64,000 nt of DNA, taken from assembly GCF_028561275.1 (NCBI RefSeq), contig NZ_JAQQTF010000004.1:620001-684000 (forward strand). The letters are read 5' to 3'. Shown piece after piece: positions 1 through 9,149 of this stretch; positions within the stretch are counted from its first letter, which is position 1; the number at the start of each line of letters is the position of its first letter. Below the pieces are notes generated by a model. The model saw only the letters and a program-made list of their open reading frames with translations, was not told the origin of the DNA and searched no databases. Made by a program: the position numbers and the translations under genes. This stretch comes from Aureisphaera galaxeae (GTDB lineage: Bacteria > Bacteroidota > Bacteroidia > Flavobacteriales > Flavobacteriaceae).

Positions 1-588
1 AGCAGCACCATGATTTTACGGAATTTCAATGATGTTGCAGACTACCGGATTAATGCAGACATTCCTTCCTCGAAGGTTCAATTATTAACCTTGCCCGATT
101 TTGCTGAAAACATAACAGTTGCTCGTGGAAGCTATTTGTTTCCCTCTATGTTAGATTCTGAGGCATTATTAACTAAGGCAGAAGAATTATTAGTTACCCA
201 AGGCATAACACCTGGAGCATCTCGAGTACAGCGCATCCCCAATCTAGTATTCGACCTGAGTGATGCTAATAAGAATTATCGCGTAAGTTATAATCTAACT
301 AACGGCAATTATAGGATAGATGACCTCGACAAGCGAAAATTTAAGATTAATTATTTGTTTACCAATCTTCATGAACAACATGGATATCCCGTATCCGGAT
401 TATCAATACGATGGTTGTGGGTGTTTTTTGCTGATACGTTGGCCATCTTAATGATTGTGTGGGCCGTTTCGGGCTTAATTATGTGGTTTCAAATGAAGCG
501 TCTCCTCACTATAGGAACTGTTTTGTTGGCTATTTCAGGATTCATTTTTATATTGATATTACTAGATAATTACGAACTAGGATTTTAA
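1..588 (+). CDS. PepSY-type membrane protein, C-terminal part (5' end outside window)
   Basis: The frame is open from base 1, so the gene starts upstream; the ATG at 10 is probably internal. About 195 residues are visible. A periplasmic-type region contains LHEQHGYPVSGLSIRWLWVF, which leads into two hydrophobic helices near residues 140-160 and 168-185. This tail looks like the PepSY-associated TM helix family, which is often linked to iron or redox functions at the inner membrane. The next gene starts 3 nt after the stop, so the two may be co-transcribed. Family assignment is by resemblance only. Confidence 0.55.
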   Translation, partial: SSTMILRNFNDVADYRINADIPSSKVQLLTLPDFAENITVARGSYLFPSMLDSEALLTKAEELLVTQGITPGASRVQRIPNLVFDLSDANKNYRVSYNLTNGNYRIDDLDKRKFKINYLFTNLHEQHGYPVSGLSIRWLWVFFADTLAILMIVWAVSGLIMWFQMKRLLTIGTVLLAISGFIFILILLDNYELGF

Positions 589-591
589 AAC

Positions 592-1779
592 ATGACAATG
601 AGATACAAGTTGATGAAAATACATTTGGTTGTTACGTTAGCCTGCATACTCTGTTTTGTAAGCTGTAAGAAAAAGGAAGTAAGTGCGAATATGCTTCAAA
701 CCGCTCATACGTTAGAAACGACGGCATATCCAATTCAAGATAACTATGATGCCATACTTAAAAAGATGGGTTTGGCAAACCGAATGGAGGCATATGGAGT
801 CCCTGGTATAAGTATGGCGATCATTAAAAATGGCTCATTAGACTGGACCATGGGTTACGGTAAACTCCAAGCGAATTCTCCCAATGATGTAGATGTTGAA
901 ACATTGTTTTCTGTTGGTTCGATAAGTAAGGTTGGAACCGCTTTAATGGTATTAAAGTTAGTCAAGGAAGGAAAATTGGATTTGGATACCGATGTTAACA
1001 TCTATTTAAAGTCATGGAAAGTCGAAACGAACCGTTTTACACAGGAACACCCCGTTACTCTACGCAATATCCTTTCCCATACAGCCGGATTTACAGTGCA
1101 TGGCTTTGCAGACTATATGCCAGAAGAATCATTGCCCACTACGCGTCAAATATTGGATGGAGATTATCCCGCTAAAAACAGTAGGGTCTATATAAACCTT
1201 CCGGTTGGTTCCCGTTACCGATATTCAGGTGGAGGAACGACAGTAGTCCAACAAATTATAGAAGAAATAACTGGGAAATCCTTTCATGAAGCTGCGGATG
1301 ACTTATTGTTTTCCCAATTAAACATGAATAGGAGCAGCTATGAGAATCCACTTCCTGAAACTTTGGGAAACATTGCCAAGGCCCATAATAGGAATGGTAA
1401 ACCTGTGGCTTTACCCAGGGGATATCAGGCAATGCCAGAAGCAGCTGCTTCTGGGTTATGGACAACTCCTACGGATTTCTCCGAAGTCATTCTAATGCTT
1501 TTGAGTATGTACCATGAAGAGGGTGCAGGTTACTTAACACAGGTTCTTGTTAAGGATATGATGCGTCCTGTGCGCCCTAGTGAATATGGTCTTGGGCCTA
1601 GAATAAAGGTCGATGGTGATAATATATATTTTGAGCATGGGGGAGCTAATGACTCTTACCGAGCCAAGTTTATTGCCAGCCTTAAAAACAAAAGTGGGAT
1701 TATCCTATTTACCAATGGAACCAACGGATCTAATTTAATTGATGAAATCATTCCAGAGTTCGACTTCATATTGCAATGA
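592..1779 (+). CDS. Serine hydrolase lipoprotein, class C beta-lactamase/PBP-like
   Basis: A penicillin-binding-protein-like serine hydrolase of about 395 residues. The lipobox (FVSC, near residue 25) predicts a lipid anchor. The S-x-x-K catalytic motif is seen as SISK near residue 110, a Y-S-G motif (YRYSGGG) near 210, and the HxG triad element as EHGG near 350. This is the usual order of the beta-lactamase family (Pfam PF00144). Members hydrolyse or transpeptidate D-amino acid peptides or esters; the substrate here is unknown. ATGs at 592, 598 and 613 are all possible; 613 gives the most compact signal peptide (MKIHLVV...). Confidence 0.85.
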   Translation: MTMRYKLMKIHLVVTLACILCFVSCKKKEVSANMLQTAHTLETTAYPIQDNYDAILKKMGLANRMEAYGVPGISMAIIKNGSLDWTMGYGKLQANSPNDVDVETLFSVGSISKVGTALMVLKLVKEGKLDLDTDVNIYLKSWKVETNRFTQEHPVTLRNILSHTAGFTVHGFADYMPEESLPTTRQILDGDYPAKNSRVYINLPVGSRYRYSGGGTTVVQQIIEEITGKSFHEAADDLLFSQLNMNRSSYENPLPETLGNIAKAHNRNGKPVALPRGYQAMPEAAASGLWTTPTDFSEVILMLLSMYHEEGAGYLTQVLVKDMMRPVRPSEYGLGPRIKVDGDNIYFEHGGANDSYRAKFIASLKNKSGIILFTNGTNGSNLIDEIIPEFDFILQ

Positions 1780-1820
1780 TCTGAAGATTGTTCAATTAAT
1801 GCGCAAAAGCTAAGAATAGG

Positions 1821-2249
1821 ATGATATACAAGCATATTGTTCTGTGTTCTTTTTTACTACTACTATCTACGCAAGGTTGTAAGATTAAACGAAATGTGGC
1901 TCATAAAAATGCACCGCTACATGGGATTTGGAATCTAGTAAATGTAAAAGGCGGGTTTGAAGCTATTGACGTTAGTTATGAAGAAAGGGAGATAACTTGG
2001 TCTTTTAATGAAATTGACCGAAAGCTAACGGTAGTAAATAATTTGCTTGGGAATGAATTGTATTGGGTCTCTTCGGGAACTCATGAATACGATATGCAGC
2101 AAACGAATGGATATACATACCTGGTAATCGAAAAATTCCACCTAAGATTGGTAACCATAGATGAAAAGCACCTTAAGGTTGTTCAAAGCATAGTAATGCA
2201 TGGGGTAGGTGTTAGTGAATATACCCTGTACTTTGAAAAACTTAATTAA
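1821..2249 (+). CDS. Small lipoprotein, lipocalin-like
   Basis: A 142-residue protein with a signal peptide ending in a lipobox (LSTQGC, Cys near 20). The body has a G-I-W-N-L-V motif near residue 35 followed by alternating beta-type segments. That opening resembles the G-x-W of small lipocalin-like lipoproteins common in Flavobacteriia. No catalytic residues are recognised. It lies 41 nt after the serine hydrolase and overlaps the convergent AraC-type gene by 8 bp (2242-2249). Confidence 0.6.
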   Translation: MIYKHIVLCSFLLLLSTQGCKIKRNVAHKNAPLHGIWNLVNVKGGFEAIDVSYEEREITWSFNEIDRKLTVVNNLLGNELYWVSSGTHEYDMQQTNGYTYLVIEKFHLRLVTIDEKHLKVVQSIVMHGVGVSEYTLYFEKLN

Positions 2250-3330
2250 GTTTAGTCTTTTGTCTATACTCACTAGGTGTTAGTCCTGTTTTCTTCTTGA
2301 ATACCGTGTTAAAAACAGATCTAGAAGTAAACCCGGTAGAGTACATAACTTCCTTAATTGGTAAAAGAGTGCCTTTTCCTTCTTCAAGTAAATTTTTGGC
2401 TTCGTCTACCCTAAGGGAATTAATATAGTCTGAAAAGTTCTTTCCTTCTATTCTATTAATAGTCTGGGATAAAACTCTAGGATGTACCTCTAAGGCTTCT
2501 GCTAATGAGTCCAGGTTTATGTCCTGCTCAAGATAAGATCTGTTCTTTTCCATGTACCTGTTAAGCTCCTTTGATATAGACGTTAAATATTCCCTGTTAT
2601 CGTTTTTTGAACCATCGGAGTATTTACTCCTATTCATGGCCGCAATTTTCACATCGTCACCTGTAATCCCTAGGAAATAGTTTGGATTTATAATTCCATG
2701 GTAAATGATCCAGTTAACGAAAACCAATACGCCTATCAAAACAAAATATCCAATAGAGAGCTCCTTTCCCATAAATTGGAAACTCACGCTGTAACTCTCG
2801 ATAATGCTAAGAATGCTGTTAATGACACAAATGAATAGTAGCGCCAAGAGCCAGTTGGTTTCCAAACCGATGCCCTTAGCGGTAACCTGGGGTATGGTCT
2901 TTCTGTATACGATTATCTTTCGAAGGGCTAGTAGAAAATAAATAAGCATTGTGGGGAGTAGAAGGGGATGCAGAAAGTCACAATAACCATATCCAAGTAT
3001 AGAGGTTATATAAATAAAAGCTCCTGGTAAGAAATGCAATGCATCTAGAGGCTTAAAAACCTTTTCTTTTATCAAACTAAATTCAACAAAAAGAAATATC
3101 AATGGACCATATAGAAAACCAAAGGAGCACATATATAATGGGGGATTAATTAAGTATTCATTGATTAATAAATAATTTATTGCAAACTGAACACCTACGA
3201 GCAATAGATTAAGTGACAAGAAAATATTGCTCGATTTTCTATTGTATTTAGGAGTAAGTAGGACAGTACCAAAAAAAAGGCTCAACCAAATTATTATTGT
3301 GTATAGTGCGTTGATGAAGTCTATTTTCAT
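2242..3330 (-). CDS. AraC-family regulator with N-terminal membrane domain
   Basis: A 362-residue protein. Six or seven hydrophobic segments fill residues 1-215, followed by a cytoplasmic linker and a C-terminal AraC/XylS DNA-binding domain (about 255-362). The second helix-turn-helix is marked by IKEVMYSTGFTSRSVFNTVFKKKTGLTPSEYR. This arrangement is common in Bacteroidota, where the membrane half probably senses a small molecule; the ligand is unknown. The gene ends inside the lipocalin-like gene (8-bp overlap) and diverges from the LRR gene across 370 bp, where its own promoter must lie. Confidence 0.85.
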   Translation of the reverse strand: MKIDFINALYTIIIWLSLFFGTVLLTPKYNRKSSNIFLSLNLLLVGVQFAINYLLINEYLINPPLYMCSFGFLYGPLIFLFVEFSLIKEKVFKPLDALHFLPGAFIYITSILGYGYCDFLHPLLLPTMLIYFLLALRKIIVYRKTIPQVTAKGIGLETNWLLALLFICVINSILSIIESYSVSFQFMGKELSIGYFVLIGVLVFVNWIIYHGIINPNYFLGITGDDVKIAAMNRSKYSDGSKNDNREYLTSISKELNRYMEKNRSYLEQDINLDSLAEALEVHPRVLSQTINRIEGKNFSDYINSLRVDEAKNLLEEGKGTLLPIKEVMYSTGFTSRSVFNTVFKKKTGLTPSEYRQKTKLN

Positions 3331-3700
3331 GGGTTGATTGAATTAATACCTCTTAAGGCCATAGGAATTGTAAAATACCAAATTTTGGCATCTAGTTTAC
3401 GCCACTATAAACGTAGACAATAATAAATCATTGAAGATATCTTCAGAATTTATTTGCCTGTTAAAGAATTCATAAATGAAGTTCTACTTTATGAATCCAA
3501 ACAATACTGCACCTCATTTTAACTGCGATTTTTGAAAACAGAATGAGATTAAGTATAAAGTCTCCATAGAGACAGTTATTCATTTTTCGCATGGTATGTT
3601 AAAGGAGTTCTATTTTATGAAATAAGATCACATAGGAATTTTTACGAACAGACTTTGAATTTATTACCTGTAGGTTTGGTCAAAACCAAAAAGTGAGATC
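3331..3700. other. Intergenic region between AraC-type regulator and LRR gene
   Basis: No gene is seen in these 370 AT-rich bases. It contains a perfect 14-bp palindrome TGAAGATATCTTCA at 3432-3445, about 100 bp upstream of the AraC-type start. A TAGGTTTG box at 3671-3678 fits the Bacteroidota -7 consensus TAnnTTTG, 22 bp before the LRR gene ATG; a TTTG at 3654-3657 is closer than the usual -33 spacing. The palindrome could be an operator, but nothing links it to the regulator beyond position. Confidence 0.4.
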
Positions 3701-4384
3701 ATGAAAATAGGAGTCCTCTTCGTCCTTTTCTATCAAGGCATGCTATGCGTTAATGCACAAATTGTGGACATTCCAGATTACAATTTCAAAAATGATCTAG
3801 TGAATACCCTATGTGTGGACATTGATCGAGATGGAATTGCAGATGATGATGTGGATACCAACAATGACGGTAAAATCCAACTATCCGAGGCCAAAGCAGT
3901 ATTGTGGTTAGACATATCTAAATCCTCGACCACTCCGGACCGACAAAAAGTTAGGTCCCTTGAAGGGATTGAGGCATTTTCTAACCTAACTAGCTTATGG
4001 GTGAGTCATAACCTACTGGAAGAATTGGATGTTGCCAACCAATCAAATCTTAAAACTCTCCTCTGTTTTAATAACAAATTAAGCGTATTGGATGTAACAC
4101 AAAGCCCCAACTTAGAATTTCTAGGCATAATTGCGAATCCTTTACAAGAGCTCAGTGTACCACAAAATCCCAATTTGGAAGTACTGCTATGTGTCATGGA
4201 CGATATGGCCGAATTGAATGTAAACCGGAGCCCTTTTCTTAGTCATCTCATTTTGGGTAGCTCCTCTTGGGAGGTTTTTGATAATTCAAATGGGCTTACC
4301 CTAATTTGTTCCAATAAGAATATGGATACTCTATATACTAGCAACGATGCAAAGTTAGAAGGTGCATTCTGTTCTGGGAACTAA
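3701..4384 (+). CDS. Exported leucine-rich-repeat protein with EF-hand-like loop
   Basis: A 227-residue protein with a signal peptide (cleavage near NAQ, residue 20). A calcium-loop-like stretch follows (DRDGIADDD and DTNNDGKIQLSEA, near 43-66). Residues 80-200 hold LRR-like units of about 21 residues with recurring L-x-x-L-x-V/C-x-x-N spacing (for example LKTLLCFNNKLSVLDV). Bacteroidota proteins of this type usually end in a T9SS sorting domain; this one stops without it, so it may be shortened or exported only to the periplasm. Function unknown. Confidence 0.7.
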   Translation: MKIGVLFVLFYQGMLCVNAQIVDIPDYNFKNDLVNTLCVDIDRDGIADDDVDTNNDGKIQLSEAKAVLWLDISKSSTTPDRQKVRSLEGIEAFSNLTSLWVSHNLLEELDVANQSNLKTLLCFNNKLSVLDVTQSPNLEFLGIIANPLQELSVPQNPNLEVLLCVMDDMAELNVNRSPFLSHLILGSSSWEVFDNSNGLTLICSNKNMDTLYTSNDAKLEGAFCSGN

Positions 4385-4471
4385 TTAAGTGCTCGGGATG
4401 TTAAATCGTAACCGAGCTATGTAGAATAGTAATCTAAGATTTAAAATAACACTGTGAATTTGAAAAATGGA

Positions 4472-5383
4472 ATGAAAACCAATACAAAATACATAGCCGT
4501 TTGCTTTTTATTTCTTTTTGCCTGCTCCTCAAGGGAAAGCAATGATAAGAAGATTCGAAAAAGGGTATCCGGCTATTTTGAAACATACCAAGAGCGTAAA
4601 GATTTTAGCTCATTTATGGAGTACTATGATGATAGCATTGTACTCATAGATATTATTAATGGGGATAGCATCGCAGGAAAAGAAGCGCTCTCAAACTTCT
4701 TCAATTGGCATAACCCGAGTTTAAAAGGCTTAAGTGATGATGCCTTGATTGTAGAAACTCAAACAATTGAAGGGAATCGGGTAGTTACGTCAGGCTATTT
4801 TACCGAATTTGAATGGAATGACACAAAATTTGAAGCCATGGATTTTATAATTGTTCATGTTTTCAATGACGATTTTAAGATTATTGAGCAGATAGATTGG
4901 ATTAATTATCCACAAAATCTTCTGACTCCCAAAAACCAAAACGATTTGGATACATTGATGGAAGGTGAAAGTGAAAGTGAAAAACAGCTCGTAGGAACTT
5001 GGAAGTTGATAGAGCTTGCCGATTTCGACCCCACTTCAAAACGATGGATATATCCCTTTGGGAAAGGAGCCCAAGGGCATTTCACTTACACCGCGGGCAA
5101 TATTGTTACCATAAATATTTTTAACGAGATCCCAATAAATACTTCCAAAGATTCAATAAACAAGGTTCTTTTTTCATTCGAAGATATATTATTGAACTCG
5201 GCGGCCTATTTCGGAGAATACTCCATAGACGAGGCCAATGGGATACTAACACATCATGTTAAGGGAGGCGCAGTCCCCTGGTATATAGATACCAACCAAT
5301 CGAGACCTTTCAGATTAGAAAACGACACCCTGTACATTGGAGATATGGTTAATTGGAAGAGGATTCTAATAAAGGTCGATTGA
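4472..5383 (+). CDS. Two-domain lipoprotein: SnoaL/NTF2-like plus lipocalin-like
   Basis: A protein of about 303 residues. The ATG at 4472 is chosen over a GTG at 4454 because it begins a compact lipoprotein signal (MKTNTKYIAVCFLFLFAC). Residues 30-145 look like a SnoaL/NTF2 cone fold (YYDDSIVLIDIINGDSIAGK near 49-68). Residues 165-303 look like a lipocalin-type beta domain opening with LVGTWKLIELADF. The pair suggests binding of a small hydrophobic ligand at the outer membrane, but no catalytic residues can be named. It stands alone between gaps of 87 and 154 nt. Confidence 0.6.
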   Translation: MKTNTKYIAVCFLFLFACSSRESNDKKIRKRVSGYFETYQERKDFSSFMEYYDDSIVLIDIINGDSIAGKEALSNFFNWHNPSLKGLSDDALIVETQTIEGNRVVTSGYFTEFEWNDTKFEAMDFIIVHVFNDDFKIIEQIDWINYPQNLLTPKNQNDLDTLMEGESESEKQLVGTWKLIELADFDPTSKRWIYPFGKGAQGHFTYTAGNIVTINIFNEIPINTSKDSINKVLFSFEDILLNSAAYFGEYSIDEANGILTHHVKGGAVPWYIDTNQSRPFRLENDTLYIGDMVNWKRILIKVD

Positions 5384-5537
5384 ATGGTTAGGGAAGTGTT
5401 CGGAATTATTTATCTGTAGGAAATCGAACAAGGCCCAAAATTTAAAGGGAGCCGCTATATGTTTGGATGTATCCAAACGGTCGATTAAGCCATAGTGCAG
5501 AAATTAGATTTGTCATCGAAAATTAAACTTTAAGATT

Positions 5538-6653
5538 ATGCGAATTAAAACAATTACATTATGCCTCTTGAGCTTTTCATCATTTTGGTTAGGAGCTCAG
5601 ACCGTTACTACTTTTACGGGAGGTACACCAGACGACGCAATTACTATCGACAGTAATGGGAATATTTATGTGTCTCAATATAGTGGAGATACGGTTTTTA
5701 AATTCACGCCTTCAGGGGATGTTTCTTCATTTGTAACAGGTTTAAATACTCCGAATGGTTTGGCATTCAATTCCAATGAAGAGCTATTTATCTGTGATGG
5801 ACAAGGCAATATGGTATATAAATATGATACCGATGGGAATTTGTTGCAATCCTTTGCAATCGATGGTCATCCATCCGGAATAATTAAAGATCATGACAGC
5901 GAAAACATGATCATTACTAGATACGTAGGAAATACAATAATCGAACTTTCTCCAGATGGGACCATTACGGAAATATCCGCTGCAGAGGGGCTAAATGGAC
6001 CGGTAGGCTTGGCATTTGATGAAAACGGGACTCTTTTTGTGGGTAATTTTACCGATCGGGATGTTTATAAAGTAGAAGCAGATGGTAGCATCGATTACAT
6101 CGCCACTGTTGGTGATGAGGGTAATTTGGGTTTTATTGACTATGCCCATGGTACCCTTTGGGGAACTGCATTTCAGGAAAATAAAATTTATACAATAAAC
6201 CCAGATGGAATAAACGATACCGAGGTATTCACGGGAAGTATTGCCGGAGGTGATGATGGCGATATTTCTGTAGCAACATTTAACCAACCTAACGGAATTT
6301 TATTCGATGACTCTGAAGACACCATGTATGTCAGCGATTTTGGCTCCAAGAATTTGAGGATTATTTCGGGTTTTACCCTGGGTTTCGGAGACACCGAATT
6401 GGGAAGTGAAGTATTGACCGTAGTTCCCAATCCGGTTTATGACAACTTACAGCTGAAAGGCAGTCTTTTAGAAGGAACCTATACAGTTACACTTTACAAT
6501 GTTTTGGGAGAGTTACTTTATAAAGAATCTATTCTTGCAATAGAGAATAGGACTTTAGCAGAAATGAATATTTCACATCTAAGTTCGGGGATTTATTTAG
6601 TTAAGGTCTCCAATAGCGGAACAACCATTACCAAAAAGTTGATTAAGAAGTAG
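5538..6653 (+). CDS. T9SS-exported NHL/SMP-30-like beta-propeller
   Basis: A 371-residue protein with a signal peptide (cleavage near GAQ, residue 21). Residues 25-285 contain repeated blades of NHL/SMP-30 type with recurring D-S-N/D-G-N-I-Y/L-F-V and N-G-L/I-F motifs. The last 80 residues form a type A T9SS sorting domain (VVPNPVYDNLQL, SSGIYLVKVSN, TKKLIKK), so the protein should cross the outer membrane through the T9SS. It is a paralogue of the gene at 7776. Members can be lactonases or binding proteins; no activity can be assigned. Confidence 0.8.
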   Translation: MRIKTITLCLLSFSSFWLGAQTVTTFTGGTPDDAITIDSNGNIYVSQYSGDTVFKFTPSGDVSSFVTGLNTPNGLAFNSNEELFICDGQGNMVYKYDTDGNLLQSFAIDGHPSGIIKDHDSENMIITRYVGNTIIELSPDGTITEISAAEGLNGPVGLAFDENGTLFVGNFTDRDVYKVEADGSIDYIATVGDEGNLGFIDYAHGTLWGTAFQENKIYTINPDGINDTEVFTGSIAGGDDGDISVATFNQPNGILFDDSEDTMYVSDFGSKNLRIISGFTLGFGDTELGSEVLTVVPNPVYDNLQLKGSLLEGTYTVTLYNVLGELLYKESILAIENRTLAEMNISHLSSGIYLVKVSNSGTTITKKLIKK

Positions 6654-6751
6654 ACAGGCTTCAAGACTAGGTTTCTTTTTAATAGTTGCTCAACACAGAA
6701 ATCATCCGGTGAAAATTGCTTTGGAGAAGAAACGAGGAAAATACATGATTA

Positions 6752-7144
6752 ATGAAGCCTTTTAATATTCATAGCGATCATTTAGGTTATAGGATGAATA
6801 TCCTAATCAGTGTCTTGGGAAAAATAGCATTCCCGTTGAAGCAAGGATTGAGATTGGAATGCATAAAGGATATAAAGTACATCCTTGAGAAAAGCGGTCG
6901 GACAGAGGTCCATTTGGTAGATGGGAGAATGCTAGTAGTTCCTGAAAGTCTAGCGTATTATGAAGAGCGACTGGTTTCCGATGGCTTTATGCTTTTACAT
7001 CCTAAGGCGCTGATTAATTTTTTTCACTTAATGGAGCTAGATCTTTCCGGTGAGGGTAAAATTGTTATGTGCGATGGGAAACAATTGTCTGTATCACCAG
7101 AGAATATTCAGGTTATTGAAAAATGCTTGCATGAAAATATGTAG
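6752..7144 (+). CDS. Stand-alone LytTR DNA-binding domain protein
   Basis: A 130-residue protein that is nearly all a LytTR domain (about 28-125): L-x-C-I-K-D-I-K-Y-I, V-H-L-V-D-G-R-M-L-V, Y-Y-E-E-R-L, G-F-M-L-L-H-P-K-A-L-I-N and V-M-C-D-G-K-Q-L-S-V-S. These are the signature strands of LytTR transcription factors (PF04397). There is no receiver domain, and the neighbours include no histidine kinase. ATGs at 6752 and 6794 are both possible. It sits between the two paralogous T9SS propeller genes and may control them, which is inference. Confidence 0.75.
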   Translation: MKPFNIHSDHLGYRMNILISVLGKIAFPLKQGLRLECIKDIKYILEKSGRTEVHLVDGRMLVVPESLAYYEERLVSDGFMLLHPKALINFFHLMELDLSGEGKIVMCDGKQLSVSPENIQVIEKCLHENM

Positions 7145-7208
7145 GCAATTTAAACACTCCCTATCACAGTACAACCAAGCCTATGAATGAATTTGAAAAT
7201 TCTATTCC

Positions 7209-7634
7209 ATGATTAGAAAACATAGAGATCAGGATCTTGATCAGATTATAAAAGTCTGGTTGGAATCATCAAGATTAGCCCATCCATTTCTGAACTCCGA
7301 TTTTGTTGAGAAAGTTAAATCAGATATGGTCCATATCTACATACCGAATTCCGAAACATGGGTATATGAAGTTGATAATTTAATACTTGGATTTATAAGT
7401 ATGCAGGACAATGAAATTGGGGGGTTATTTGTGCAACCAAGTCATTTGTCGAAAGGGATTGGAACAAAACTAGTCAATTTTATAAGAAAGGAACACTCAA
7501 TTTTAGAGGTTGAAGTATTTGAAAAAAATATAATTGGAAGAACATTTTATCGAAAGTATGGTTTCGAAAGAGTTAAGAAATACATACATAAAGAAAGTGC
7601 GAATGCAGTTTTGAGATTGAGACTTAAATGTTAG
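7209..7634 (+). CDS. GNAT-family N-acetyltransferase
   Basis: A 141-residue single-domain GNAT. The acetyl-CoA binding loop is seen as QPSHLSKGIGTKLV (the R/Q-x-x-G-x-G/A region, near 78-91), followed by the VEVFEKNIIGRTFYRKYGF strand-helix near 99-118 that is typical of the family. It resembles the YjaB/PhnO group of small acetyltransferases; substrate unknown. It begins 64 nt after the LytTR gene and is strongly AT-rich like its neighbours. Confidence 0.85.
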   Translation: MIRKHRDQDLDQIIKVWLESSRLAHPFLNSDFVEKVKSDMVHIYIPNSETWVYEVDNLILGFISMQDNEIGGLFVQPSHLSKGIGTKLVNFIRKEHSILEVEVFEKNIIGRTFYRKYGFERVKKYIHKESANAVLRLRLKC

Positions 7635-7775
7635 GTCGAAACTACTCAGAGTACAATTAAATCTACACTATTTGAATTTAGCGAATTCATCCCACTTTGT
7701 GCGATGATAAAGGAATTATAGGGTCCATATAGAAGTGGGCCCCACGGACTTTAACAACATAAAAACAAACACAAA

Positions 7776-8912
7776 ATGAAAAAAGAGAATTTACTTTTAA
7801 TCACCCTAACAATGCTTATTTCATTAACATCAATATCACAAACTGTAACAACGGTTAGCGAGGAATCCCCGGACGATGGGATTGCTCTGGATAGCAATGG
7901 AAATGTATACCTGTCAGAATTTTCGGCCGGAAGAATCCTTAAATACGATACGGCAGGAGAAATGACAGTTTTTATTGAAGGTTTAACCTCTTGCAATGGC
8001 ATTGCTTTTGACTCCAACGACAATCTATTTGTGTGTGATTATTTTGGTCAAGCCATTGTAAAGTTTGACAGTGACGGAAACCAATTAGCTTCGTATCCGG
8101 TCACGGGAAATGCATCTGGAATTATTAAAGATTTCGATAGTGATGATATGATATTTTGCACCTATGATGAGAACAGCATCTACAGATTGGCAATCGATGG
8201 TACTATAACTGAAATAGCTTCTGGCGGTGATCTCAACGGCCCTGTAGGTTTGGCTATGGGGGATGACGGTTCCTTGTATGCCGGTAATCTTAACGATGCT
8301 AAGATTTATAGAGTGTCGTCAAGTGGAGCTCTCGAATTTATAGCCCAGATAGTTCCAGGAGATGGCGGTTCGTTTTTGGGGTTCATTACGTATGCTCAAG
8401 GAAGTCTATGGGGGACCATGCTCGATTCCCATGAAATTTATAGCATTAACCCGAATGGAATTGATGATATAACCCATTTTGCGGGAAGTGCCGAAGGGAG
8501 TATGGACGGAGATATCTCTGTGGCAACATTCAGCTTTCCAAGTGGGATATTATTTAATAGTGCGGGAGACAGAATGTATATTACAGATTCAGGTACTCAG
8601 AATCTTAGAATTATTTCGGGAATCCCATTGTCAACAAAGGATTACGATTTAGCAAAGAATGATTTTTTCGTATCCCCGAATCCAACAAGTACTATTTTAA
8701 ATGTAAGACTCCCTTCAACTTTGAATGGTGCATACTCCGTTAGAATAATGGATAGTCTAGGCAAAGTAGTCTTTTACCACAAGAACATTACAGGTAGTAC
8801 TAATGTGGATTCGAGAATGGAACTGGACATAAGCAGTTTCAACAATGGTTTGTACTTTATAGAAGCCTATAATGGACGATCTACATTCACTAAGAAATTA
8901 ATTAAACTATAG
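7776..8912 (+). CDS. T9SS-exported NHL/SMP-30-like beta-propeller, second paralogue
   Basis: A 378-residue protein with the same layout as the 5538 gene: signal peptide (cleavage near SISQ), propeller blades with D-S-N-G-N-V-Y-L-S and N-G-I-A-F-D-S-N-D-N motifs, then a T9SS sorting domain (VSPNPTSTILNVRL ... FTKKLIKL). Long blocks correspond one to one, for example NGIDDI against NGINDT, and GDISVATF is identical in both. A GTGGGCCCCAC palindrome at 7735-7745 lies about 35 bp upstream and could be regulatory. Confidence 0.8.
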   Translation: MKKENLLLITLTMLISLTSISQTVTTVSEESPDDGIALDSNGNVYLSEFSAGRILKYDTAGEMTVFIEGLTSCNGIAFDSNDNLFVCDYFGQAIVKFDSDGNQLASYPVTGNASGIIKDFDSDDMIFCTYDENSIYRLAIDGTITEIASGGDLNGPVGLAMGDDGSLYAGNLNDAKIYRVSSSGALEFIAQIVPGDGGSFLGFITYAQGSLWGTMLDSHEIYSINPNGIDDITHFAGSAEGSMDGDISVATFSFPSGILFNSAGDRMYITDSGTQNLRIISGIPLSTKDYDLAKNDFFVSPNPTSTILNVRLPSTLNGAYSVRIMDSLGKVVFYHKNITGSTNVDSRMELDISSFNNGLYFIEAYNGRSTFTKKLIKL

Positions 8913-9149
8913 AACAGCAATTCGTACATGTTTCAATTTGGAGAGGCCTAAGTGAATATACTTTTCCTTAATGGTACTACCTAAATTAGTTATGGAGCGG
9001 TAAGGAACTCAGAAGCATATGAGTTTTAGCTTGCTGCTCTTTGTATATGAAGGGCTATTTGATTCTATTTGATATTTTTGCACTGCTCGGGAGCCATTTC
9101 CATTATTCCTTCCCGGGTTGTTTATATTATCAAAAATTGAGACTAGATT

